From the IMG/VR virus record IMGVR_UViG_3300021091_002693, positions 1-39,378 of that record: 39,378 nucleotides of DNA. One strand, 5' to 3'. Made by a program: the position numbers and the translations under genes. The DNA comes from a virus. The stretch's first letter is position 1, and every line of letters begins with the position of its first letter. This document shows, piece by piece, positions 14,358 to 22,800 of this stretch. The notes beneath the pieces are model-generated. The model did not search any database. It saw nothing but the letters and a program-made list of their open reading frames with translations, and was not told the origin of the DNA.

Positions 14358-14662
14358 GACTATTGGTTTATAAGGCGTCACCCCCATCTAGCCTTGTTTA
14401 GGCGGCTAGAGCGTAAACATCATCGTTTGCGTTTACTTTGTTTTGCTAGAATTACGTTCTTCGCCTATCGGACTGTCTGTTTGGCTACTACTTGCCCTGT
14501 CGAAACTATTCATCCCCGTTGACTCTGCATAATCAAAATTTTTATTCCATTCCCGCTCTGTAAAAAACAGATTGCGGGGCAAATCTACAACTCTACTGGT
14601 GGAGATGGCGGGATTCGCACCCGCGTCCAAAGCATCGTTCCCCTCACTTCTTACAGTCATAT
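14358..14662 (-). ncRNA. ssrA: Circularly permuted (two-piece) tmRNA
   Basis: Read on the minus strand, the acceptor part comes first: a T-arm GCGGG-TGCGAAT-CCCGC and the 3' acceptor strand CATCTCC followed by ACCA (CCA ends at 14597). A 79-base intervening segment with a strong hairpin follows (CCCGC/GCGGG and TCTGT/ACAGA arms, 14552-14578). The coding part then begins at 14517 with GGGGATGAATAGTTTCGACA, the normal tmRNA 5' signature. GGGGATG pairs with CATCTCC over 7 bp (one G-U), proving the circular permutation. The tag frame (14398-14430) lies in this part, and a stem CTAGCC/GGCTAG encloses its stop. tmRNA rescues stalled ribosomes and marks peptides for proteolysis. Position 55 of the T-loop is G instead of U. 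The outer boundaries of both mature pieces are estimates. Confidence 0.88.
14398..14430 (-). CDS. tmRNA proteolysis tag ANDDVYALAA
   Basis: The resume codon GCA is followed by AAC GAT GAT GTT TAC GCT CTA GCC GCC TAA, giving the ten-residue tag ANDDVYALAA. It keeps the conserved AND start and the YALAA end recognised by ClpXP-type proteases, and differs from the E. coli tag (ANDENYALAA) at two positions. The usual resume GCA and upstream AGTAAAC region are intact, so the phage tmRNA should be functional. Confidence 0.88.
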   Translation of the reverse strand, partial: ANDDVYALAA

Positions 14663-14677
14663 AAACCTCTACAGAAG

Positions 14678-14685
14678 TATTTATT
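14678..14685 (-). promoter_or_regulatory. Candidate late promoter of the tmRNA
   Basis: AATAAATA on the minus strand, one base from the T4 late consensus, lies about 15-20 bases before the estimated 5' end of the tmRNA acceptor piece and overlaps the stop region of the small gene upstream. It would allow the tmRNA to be made late in infection. Confidence 0.4.
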
Positions 14686-14905
14686 CGCTTTGGCTAACAA
14701 ACTCGTTTAGTTTCTTTGCTTCAGCAATAATATCTTCAGTAGTAGGTGCATTTGGCATAGTTGGAAACAATGCATTAGGATTTACATCCCTAGCAGCGTT
14801 CCATTGCATTTCTAGATTTGATCTTTCATAAAAGTATGGCTCAAAGATACTTTCTTTGGCCAATCTTAATAGATCCAAACGGATCTCGTATGGTGATTTG
14901 CTCAT
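14681..14905 (-). CDS. Small phage protein (MSKSPYEIRLDLLRLAKE)
   Basis: 74 residues from the ATG that follows AGGAGGTAATT, a near-perfect ribosome site; an upstream in-frame ATG would encode a less likely MLIKHTYTQEV extension. The protein is helical at the start (PYEIRLDLLRLAKES), has a central EMQWNAARD, a proline-rich stretch (FPTMPNAPTTED), and ends AKKLNEFVSQSE. I recall small phage proteins starting SPYEIR...L in T4-like marine phages, with unknown role. The tmRNA follows directly downstream. Confidence 0.7.
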   Translation of the reverse strand: MSKSPYEIRLDLLRLAKESIFEPYFYERSNLEMQWNAARDVNPNALFPTMPNAPTTEDIIAEAKKLNEFVSQSE

Positions 14906-14944
14906 AATTACCTCCTGTGTGTATGTGTGTTTTATAAGCAAAAG

Positions 14945-14952
14945 TATTTAGT
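14945..14952 (-). promoter_or_regulatory. Candidate late promoter of the SPYEIR gene
   Basis: ACTAAATA on the minus strand resembles the late box TATAAATA and spans the stop codon of the methyltransferase gene. A leader of about 30 bases containing AGGAGG would follow. Confidence 0.35.
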
Positions 14953-16216
14953 AAAACTCAAATAGTCCTGAATTATTTTCATGGTCACTATTATTTTTTC
15001 TGAATACCCATATAGGTTCAACAAATATGCTATTCTTGTCTGCTTCTACGATAGCATGGGGTCTGGCTTGCATACGCATACCGATCTTACCTAAGTAATA
15101 TGCATTGGGATATGTCAATATATCATCGACCATATCATCACATAGATTTAATCGTGTACCGTTATTAACACGCGGCTCTATAATGTTGACCATCATATAC
15201 GCATCATCTTTAAGTGTGTTCCATATCTTTCGATTTATCTTAAAGAAAAAATCATTTTTCCAACTATCAAACGTTGGATATCTTACCCAACTCTGTGTGC
15301 TACTATTATTGGCTGCATAGCGTTCAGTCTCATAATATGGCGGGCTTGTAAAATAAAAATCAAATGTATTTTCGTATTGGGTCAAATCAACATCTTCGCT
15401 AGGTAAATTATATATCACTACTGTTTTCTTACTGCCTATGCAAATAAATTTATCTTTATACTCCTTTAATACAGGAGCGCCACAGTCTAACAATTTTTCA
15501 TACCCAAGACATTGTATTTTATATGTTTCATAAACTTCAGGATTAGGATCACATCCTACATACAATTCAGTATCCGGCGTAGCGTAAAACCCCGCTAATC
15601 TATCTCCCCAACCACAACTAGTATCAAGTATTTTTCTAGCATCATATTTCCAATACAATGCTTTTGCTACGCTAGGCTTGAATTGTGTAGCAGTATATGT
15701 ACCTATTCTAAATGCCTCTCTAAATGTAGCATCATTGATATCTTTGTCTAACAACGCGCCTCGCCAAAAGTGCCAGTTCATGTTATTAAGTTTGGTTGTA
15801 TCATGCCATATGTCATATGGACTATCGACAAGATTGCTTCCGCACTTCATACGGTTAGTTTGCTGAAAATAATTGCTTACACTATTAAATACATGAGATT
15901 TATCAATCACACCTAATGGTTTATCGCAATACTTATATTTGTATTCTGCTCTTTCAAATACTATATCAGGATAACTATAATAGTCTCTCATGTTAGTCCT
16001 GCAAAACTTGAGAAACAATTCTGCCATATCAACAAAGGTTATATCTTTGATAGGAAACGGTACTTTGTTACTTACGATATAATCACTTAATGATTGGCGA
16101 ATGTCAGCTTTGTCATATTGCTGTATAAAATCTTTCCATAACAGGTTCGGGATACATGGAATGCCCCTGTCATCCACGTGCTGTTTCAAGAAGGCTATTA
16201 TATTCGGGTCTATCAT
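14948..16216 (-). CDS. SPPY-type amino DNA methyltransferase
   Basis: A 422-residue SAM-dependent methyltransferase. Motif I-like DTSCGWGDRLAG (198-209) binds SAM, GCDPNPEVYETY (221-232) fits motif II, and the catalytic motif TSPPYYETERY has SPPY at 291-294. The SPPY class methylates the exocyclic amine of cytosine (N4) or adenine (N6) in DNA. The N-terminal about 180 residues are extra and may recognise target DNA or another substrate. No restriction gene is nearby, so this is an orphan enzyme, perhaps protecting phage DNA. A strong sigma70-type promoter places the transcript start on the ATG itself, predicting a leaderless message. Confidence 0.8.
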   Translation of the reverse strand: MIDPNIIAFLKQHVDDRGIPCIPNLLWKDFIQQYDKADIRQSLSDYIVSNKVPFPIKDITFVDMAELFLKFCRTNMRDYYSYPDIVFERAEYKYKYCDKPLGVIDKSHVFNSVSNYFQQTNRMKCGSNLVDSPYDIWHDTTKLNNMNWHFWRGALLDKDINDATFREAFRIGTYTATQFKPSVAKALYWKYDARKILDTSCGWGDRLAGFYATPDTELYVGCDPNPEVYETYKIQCLGYEKLLDCGAPVLKEYKDKFICIGSKKTVVIYNLPSEDVDLTQYENTFDFYFTSPPYYETERYAANNSSTQSWVRYPTFDSWKNDFFFKINRKIWNTLKDDAYMMVNIIEPRVNNGTRLNLCDDMVDDILTYPNAYYLGKIGMRMQARPHAIVEADKNSIFVEPIWVFRKNNSDHENNSGLFEFY

Positions 16217-16222
16217 CTCAGC

Positions 16223-16251
16223 ATGATAGCATCAACAAGTATAAAAGTCAA
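16223..16251 (-). promoter_or_regulatory. Sigma70-type promoter of the methyltransferase gene, leaderless
   Basis: Minus strand: -35 TTGACT (16246-16251), 17-base spacer, -10 TATCAT (16223-16228), then GCTGAG and the ATG. Counting 7 bases from the -10 puts +1 on the A of the start codon. No Shine-Dalgarno sequence exists and no later in-frame ATG would keep the N-terminus. Confidence 0.7.
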
Positions 16252-16259
16252 GTGGCTTC

Positions 16260-16327
16260 GCTTCGGCTTGGATTCGAACCTTGTCCTAGTCTTATCGATC
16301 TGTACTTCCCACAGTACTGACCGAAGC
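16260..16327 (-). ncRNA. tRNA-like element with degenerate arms
   Basis: A 68-base minus-strand element with a perfect 7-bp acceptor-type stem GCTTCGG/CCGAAGC. It also has a D-arm-like stem GTAC/GTAC with loop TGTGGGAA, and a T-loop GGTTCGAATCC. Between them is ATAAGAC, which could be an anticodon loop (U33, AAG), but its flanks GATCG and TAGGA do not pair, and the outer T-stem has two A-A mismatches. No CCA follows. It may be a decayed tRNA, a tRNA mimic, or the 3' part of a longer small RNA started by the TATAAATA at 16428-16435. I do not call it a working tRNA. Confidence 0.4.
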
Positions 16328-16427
16328 TTTTTTTCTGGTTTATCTCTGCACCTGCATAGTGCTTTGATCCTTCAATAAAACCATCGCTATGCGACAAACA
16401 CTACTCCAGAAGGTCGTGCGGTTAGAT

Positions 16428-16435
16428 TATTTATA
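16428..16435 (-). promoter_or_regulatory. Late promoter TATAAATA upstream of the tRNA-like element
   Basis: Exact TATAAATA on the minus strand, about 20 bases downstream of the speD stop codon. The 237-base stretch from here to the methyltransferase has no credible open frame, only small hairpins (TCGC/GCGA, GCAC/GTGC) and the tRNA-like element, so the box may drive a non-coding RNA. Confidence 0.5.
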
Positions 16436-16453
16436 CTTTGATTGCTATTTTTT

Positions 16454-16825
16454 TCATATAGGCAATTCACTCAATCCATGTTCGCGGTCAAGATACTTCA
16501 TCTCTATCTTAACGGGCTTCCATTCTTTTAGTGCTTCTACTACATGATATGGATCTAATGGGCCACATGTATAGACATCCAATTGCATCAATGCAGGGTC
16601 TGACTCGTCCCATACATGTAATGCGACATGGCTAGTCTCAATGATGCTAACGCAAGTGATTCCGCGATTTCCCTTGACATCCAGATACTTTGCAAAGGGA
16701 CCCATCAATAATTTCATACCTATATTATCAATAAGATTACTTACCCAGATTTTAACACCTGCTTCAGTCATAGGAGGGTTTTTAACTTCAGCACGAATGA
16801 TTAAGTGTTTATGAAATATTGCCAT
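16454..16825 (-). CDS. speD: S-adenosylmethionine decarboxylase proenzyme (SpeD-like)
   Basis: A 123-residue bacterial-class AdoMet decarboxylase, which makes decarboxylated SAM for spermidine synthesis in the cytoplasm. The self-cleavage/pyruvoyl serine is S65 in ETSHVALH, with H70 and C87 (DVYTCG) as the conserved processing and proton-donor residues. The length matches the short SpeD form. The glutamate usually just before the serine is replaced by Thr, with Glu one position earlier, so processing may be altered. GAGGT overlaps the stop of the giant repeat gene 6-7 bases before the ATG, so the two genes are coupled. speD is a known auxiliary metabolic gene of marine phages. Confidence 0.85.
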   Translation of the reverse strand: MAIFHKHLIIRAEVKNPPMTEAGVKIWVSNLIDNIGMKLLMGPFAKYLDVKGNRGITCVSIIETSHVALHVWDESDPALMQLDVYTCGPLDPYHVVEALKEWKPVKIEMKYLDREHGLSELPI

Positions 16826-16836
16826 ACTAAATTACC

Positions 16837-19800
16837 TCATTTATATTTGTTTCTATAATAATCTTGTAGCCAGGACCATTCATAGGATTTTTTTAATTCT
16901 TCTATATCGCCCATAACATTATCGTAATATTCTACAGCATCTTTAGCGCCTTGTATACAACTATCGGCATATGCTCCTTTTGCTATTGTGGTCCATATAT
17001 TTAATCTTTCAAGCGCAATGTCAGCATAATCGCTTTTCAATTTTATAACTTCTCGGAAGGCAGTGCGCCAAGTACTATACGCATCTGTATTAAAGTTTGC
17101 AATGCCTGATAGAATGTCTATAGATTCATGTGGATCATCAAGCGTGAAGTCTAGTCCTTTGCCAATATTACCTAATGCTAATTTTTTATTATATGCGATC
17201 ATAGCCTGATGACCATATATCAATTCATTGACAGGATTCTTAGCTGTAAAGATATAATGTTTAGGTATCTGTAATCTATCAGGTTGCCAACTAAAATCAA
17301 AATGTTCATTGATCTTTAGTTTAGCAAACACAGTAAACATCCAGGGCGTATTGCTTGCTTCTGCTGCTGCGTGATATGCTGATACACGACCATTCACACC
17401 ATCTACCCTCACTACCTTATTGGGTAAATGCTTAGTAATTTTTAATAGATGTTTATAGTTATCTTCAGCGCAACTTTCCCCATTGCTCAGGAACACTATG
17501 TCTAGTGGCTTAGATTTTACTATGCGTTTTGATTTTGCTATATATGGATAATCATACAACTCATTATCAACATATAGTTTCGCTTCTTTTGGCAAGGTAA
17601 GAATCGTGCCACCTGTGCTTAATATTTCAATATTCTTAGTATGATCTGCCCATAAACACAGGGGCTCATCATAATTTACTGATACTTCACTATTATCAAT
17701 AGTCTTAAAGATAGCATAGGGAAAATCAAATTCTTTTTTGACTGAATCGATGTTAGTTTCATTATCTAATATAAACTCAGGAGCCTGCAATCGTTTAGTT
17801 CTGATATGATTATTATAGTTTATCTTATCATAATCTTCCAATAAATTCATATCATCAACCAGACTCTTTAATTTATTAACATCGATTAAGAATGTATCTC
17901 CGAACTTTTGTTTGTCGCTAGGAAACACATGTAGGTTTTCTTTAGCGAACGGGTCGCAGATATAAGTCATATCAAAGTTTTTATAGTCACATACTGAACT
18001 ACAGACCCATATATGATTGTCTTTAAGTTTCACTAAGGACAATATATCCTTGAATGATTGCAAGTAACTCTTGTTATATGGAACTGTGATTACATTCTTA
18101 CCTGTGGATTTGCTAGTCAACTGTTCGCGGATAATAGCAGCCTCACTATTACCATGATCTATCAGATAGATATCATATAGGCAATTAGTGGCTTTAGCAG
18201 TACGGTTCTTAACAAAGTTTAGATTGCTTAGATGTTCAATGATCTTGACATATTTTGTGTCTTCAGGGAATGTGTCCTTGTTCAACAAGTATGTAGTTCC
18301 CCAATGACTCCATTGCGTACCAAACACATGAACCATCTTTAATTGCCATGGGTTAGGATAATACTTGAAGTCGAAATTACTATAATCTAATTCGCTATTT
18401 AATATCCAAGTAAGTTGAGTAGTGCTTCTGTTCAGGCAACGGTATATAGTGTCTACCCAACTGTTTAGATATCGTGTCTTTTGTATGCCAGGGAATCGTT
18501 CTTGTAGTTTTTCAAATCTTTCTTTGGCTTCAATGTTACCCCTGTCAATCATAAAGATATCAGGCTGTATGAATAAGTCGGCTAGATATTCACTCTCTGC
18601 TTTGACATCACCTGTGACGAAATTAAATTGCGTGAATCCTTGCTTATATAGTTTGCTGTTAACGAAATATGTTTGTGTCTCTACTGCATCAGGACTACCG
18701 AACACATGTACAAATCTTGCTTGTTCAATGTTTGGACGCCAGCTGAAATTAAAACTACTGTAGTTGATGTTCTTATTCAATGCCCAGAACAATTCATCAA
18801 CATGTTGTTCTATCAAATCTTCAAGTGTAGTCTGTATATAATATTTAGGAATCTCCACGAACTCGCTATCGTGCTTTTTTGTCACACGCTGTATTTTGAT
18901 GATCTCGCCGTTGTTACTTTTAGTCTTGTATATAGGGCCATCATTGTCATCAAACAATGTGCCGAACTGATAGATGTATGGGGGACTGCCTGGATTAGGT
19001 CTCCAACTAAAATCAAAATCATCAGTATTGATGCCTTCTGGTATGACCCAGTTAGTCATATCGCTAACGACCTCTGCTGTGATATCATGTATGTATTTTC
19101 TCTCAGTAGCATTCTTTACATGATATTCTAATGTTGGTTCTACTTCGCTAGTATTCCACTGATTACCGAACACATAGATATAGGGAGGGCTAGTAGGATC
19201 AGGCCTCCAACTATAATCAAAGTCGCTTCTGACTTTGATCAACTCGCGCCACTTATTATAATCAGGCAATACATTAGCAACTTGCAGCATGTACTTCTTT
19301 TGTATAGCGCCCTTGACACGATATTCTAATGTTGGTTCTATCTCAGCAACATTCCACTGATTACCGAACACATAGATATAAGGTTCATCATGTGGATCAG
19401 GAACCCAACTATAATCAAAACTTGTTCTATCTACAGGTATGATCTCTGTGAATCTATCGTAGTTCTGTGCTAGTGTCGCTACAAACGAATTATCATATTT
19501 GTAATCGGTTGCTCCGCTAACTCTATACAATATAGTAGGCATCTTTTCTGCTGAGTATTGAGTGTTACCAAACGCATAGATGTAAGGTTGTTCTTTAGGA
19601 TTGGGTCTCCAACTAAAATCGAAACTATCTTCTATGATAGGATGTAATATCTTAAAGTTATTCTTGTTAGGCAGTACAGTAGCAACGATGTCATCTATGT
19701 ATTTGTATTCAGTAGCACCGGGAACGACATATTCTAATGTAGGTTCTACGCTGGCTATGTTCCACTGATTACCAAACACATAGATATAAGGGGGAGCCTT

Positions 19801-22800
19801 AGGATCAGGTACCCATCCATAATCAAATTTTGATTTATCTACGGGTATCTTTTCTACCCAGTGTGTCATGTTACTGGCTAATCTGGCTTTGACATCATCT
19901 ATGTATTTGATCTCAGTAGCACCATCTACTACATAACGAACAGTAGGCATGACTTCACCTGGATACTGCGTATTGCCAAACACATATATGAATAGATCAT
20001 CATATGGATCTGGCCTCCAACTAAAATCAAACTCGCTCTCTATAATAGGCAGTAACATCTCAAATTTGTTTTTATCTTGTGCTACTTTGCCTATGATATC
20101 ATGGACATACTTTATCTCGGTTGCGCCAGGTACATGATATTCAACTGTAGGTTGTTTCTCTGCACGATTCCATTGATTGCCGAACACATAGATATAAGGA
20201 GGTGCTTCCGGGTGTGGTACCCAACTAAAGTCAAAACTATCAGGCTCTAATCTAATCTTAACTTTAAAATTCTTATTGTCAACTAGTGTCTTTGCTTGTA
20301 TATCTTTGATATATTTCTTTTGTGTAGCATTATGTGTATGATATATAGGACCGCCTACATCATTCCATACTGTAGCGAACTCATAATCATAAGGTTCCTC
20401 TGTGCTATCTGGATGCCAACTGAAATCAAAACTATCAACATCTATATTACTAGGTATCTTCCAGTTAGTTTTATCAGATAATTTTATAGCGTGTTGAACA
20501 TCTACATACTTTGTCTCAAATGCATCTTCTACGATGTATCGAGGACCATCAGTCTTTTGATGTTGTGTACCAAACTCGTATATGAATGCAGGTTCAGTAT
20601 CATCTGGATGCCAACTGAAGTCAAATTCAGTTACATCTAAATCTTTAGGTATTATCCAATTTGATTTATCAGATAATCTTACAGCCTTTTGACTGTCAAT
20701 ATACTTGACTTCTGTTGCTCCCTCTACTGTGTATATCGGTCCGCCCGTCTTTTGCCATTGTGTACCAAATTGATAGATATATGGTGGACTTCCCGGGTCT
20801 GGTAACCATTCAAAATCAAATTTATCTAAGTCTATATAACTATTATAACGCCATTTAGTCATATCGGCAAATGTTTTTGCTACGATTGTGTTGACATATT
20901 TTAATTCTGTAGCACCCGGCATGACATACTTGATGACAGGCATGACTTCGGCACTATACTGCTCATTACCAAATACGTAGATATACGGTTGTTCAGTATT
21001 GTCTGGATGCCAACTATAATCAAAACTTTTGATTTTTATGACACATTGCCAGTATAGCGATGTAGGTTTCGCCTTTATTTTATCACTATACACATACTTG
21101 ATATCATTTGCGCCGTCTACCACATATCTAGGCCCACCGTTATTTTGATGCTGAGTGTTAAATTCATATATATAAGGTTCGTCATGTGGATTAGGTATCC
21201 AACTATAATCAAACTCACTATCATCAATATTATCAGGTGTGATCCAATGTGTTTTATTTTGTGCTAACTTAGCAACTATATCCATGATATATTTTTCTTT
21301 GACAGCGCCCGGCATACGATATTCAATAGTAGGCATCTGTCTAGCATCATGATGCTGATTACCAAAGATATAGATATAAGGTTCTTCTGTATTATCAGGA
21401 TGCCAACTGTAATCAAATGATTCTATGGAATGATCAACTAATATCCTAAAGTTTGTTTGATCGGGTAATCGTTTAGCAATTATACTTTCAACAATTTTTA
21501 CCTCAGCCGCTCCAGGGACGATATATCTAGGGCCACCATTCTTTTGATGTTGAGTACTGAACTCATAGATATAAGGAGGTTCAGTGTCGTCTGGATGCCA
21601 ACTAAAATCAAAGTTTGTAATGTCTACATCATCAGGTACTTGCCAGTCAGCAATATTAGGTAATTTTTTAACTTTTTGAAAACTTATAAATTTAAGTTCT
21701 GTTCCACCTGCTACTGTATATCTAGGGCCGCCGGTCTTTTGATGTTGCGTTCCAAACACATAAATGTAGGGACCATCTTTTTCATCAGGATGCCAAGTAA
21801 AATCAAAATCACTTATATCTATACCTAGTGGTATAGTCCAATTGTTTGATATTTCTGATGTAATAATAGTCGCTTTTTGCCCTTTTACATATTTGATATC
21901 AGTGGCCCCAGGTACTACGTATTTAGGTCCCCCAGTTTCTTGCCACTGTGTACCGAACTCCCAAATATAGTTAGGTTCCAATGGGTCAGGTCGCCAAGTA
22001 AAATCAAAACTTTTTATATCGATGTATTTAGGTATCTCCCAGCGATCATATTCGGGTAATACAACCACATCATCGGTCATATATTTGATTTCTGTTGCGC
22101 CAGGAACGATATACTCAATTGTCGCTTTATATTTGTTGCTGATATATTTGTTGCCCCAACGATAGATGTAGGGTGGATCATTGGGATTTGGTATCCAACT
22201 AAAATCAAACTTGTCTTCGTCAATATCTTGAGTTATGACCCAATGTGTCTTATCTATATCCAATGTGGCTACTATGTCTGAGACATATTTGATTTCTACT
22301 GCGCCCGGGACTACATATTGTATTGTAGGCATATCTTCTGCCTTATACTGATTATTACCGAACACATAGATATATGGTTGTTCATTTCTATCAGGGTGCC
22401 AACTATTATCAAAATGTTTTATCTTAACATTTTCATTGATTAGCCAGTTCGTTGTTGTAGGTAATGCTATTGCTATTTGACTATCAATATACTTTATCTC
22501 AGCAGCTCCCTCGACTACATATCTAGGGCCGCCTGTCTTTTGCCATTGTGTGCCAAACTCGTATATATAAGGTGGGTCTTCTACACCCGGATGCCAACTA
22601 AAATCGAACCCTGTAGTATCTACATCCTCTGGAATATTCCAGCGTGTCTTATCTGCTAGGGCGATTGCTTTTTGTACATCGATATATTTTTTATCAAATT
22701 TTATAGCATCTTTGACTTTATATACAGGACCACCTGACTCAGCCCACTGTGTGCCGAATATATAATTCATAGGTGGTGCATTACGCTCTGGATGCCAACT

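Noticed and set aside
14597-14662. An ordinary tRNA
   Set aside because: Only the T-arm and 3' acceptor strand are present here; the matching 5' strand is at 14511-14517 beside the tmRNA 5' signature and tag frame.
14948-16216. A restriction-modification system
   Set aside because: No endonuclease or specificity gene lies next to the methyltransferase.
16260-16327. A functional tRNA-Leu (loop reading AAG)
   Set aside because: The anticodon stem does not form in any register and the T-stem has two A-A mismatches.
18422-19131. Plus-strand open frames of 113 and 152 codons opposite the giant repeat gene
   Set aside because: They are antisense to the repeats, overlap each other, and translate to cysteine- and tyrosine-rich text without motifs.
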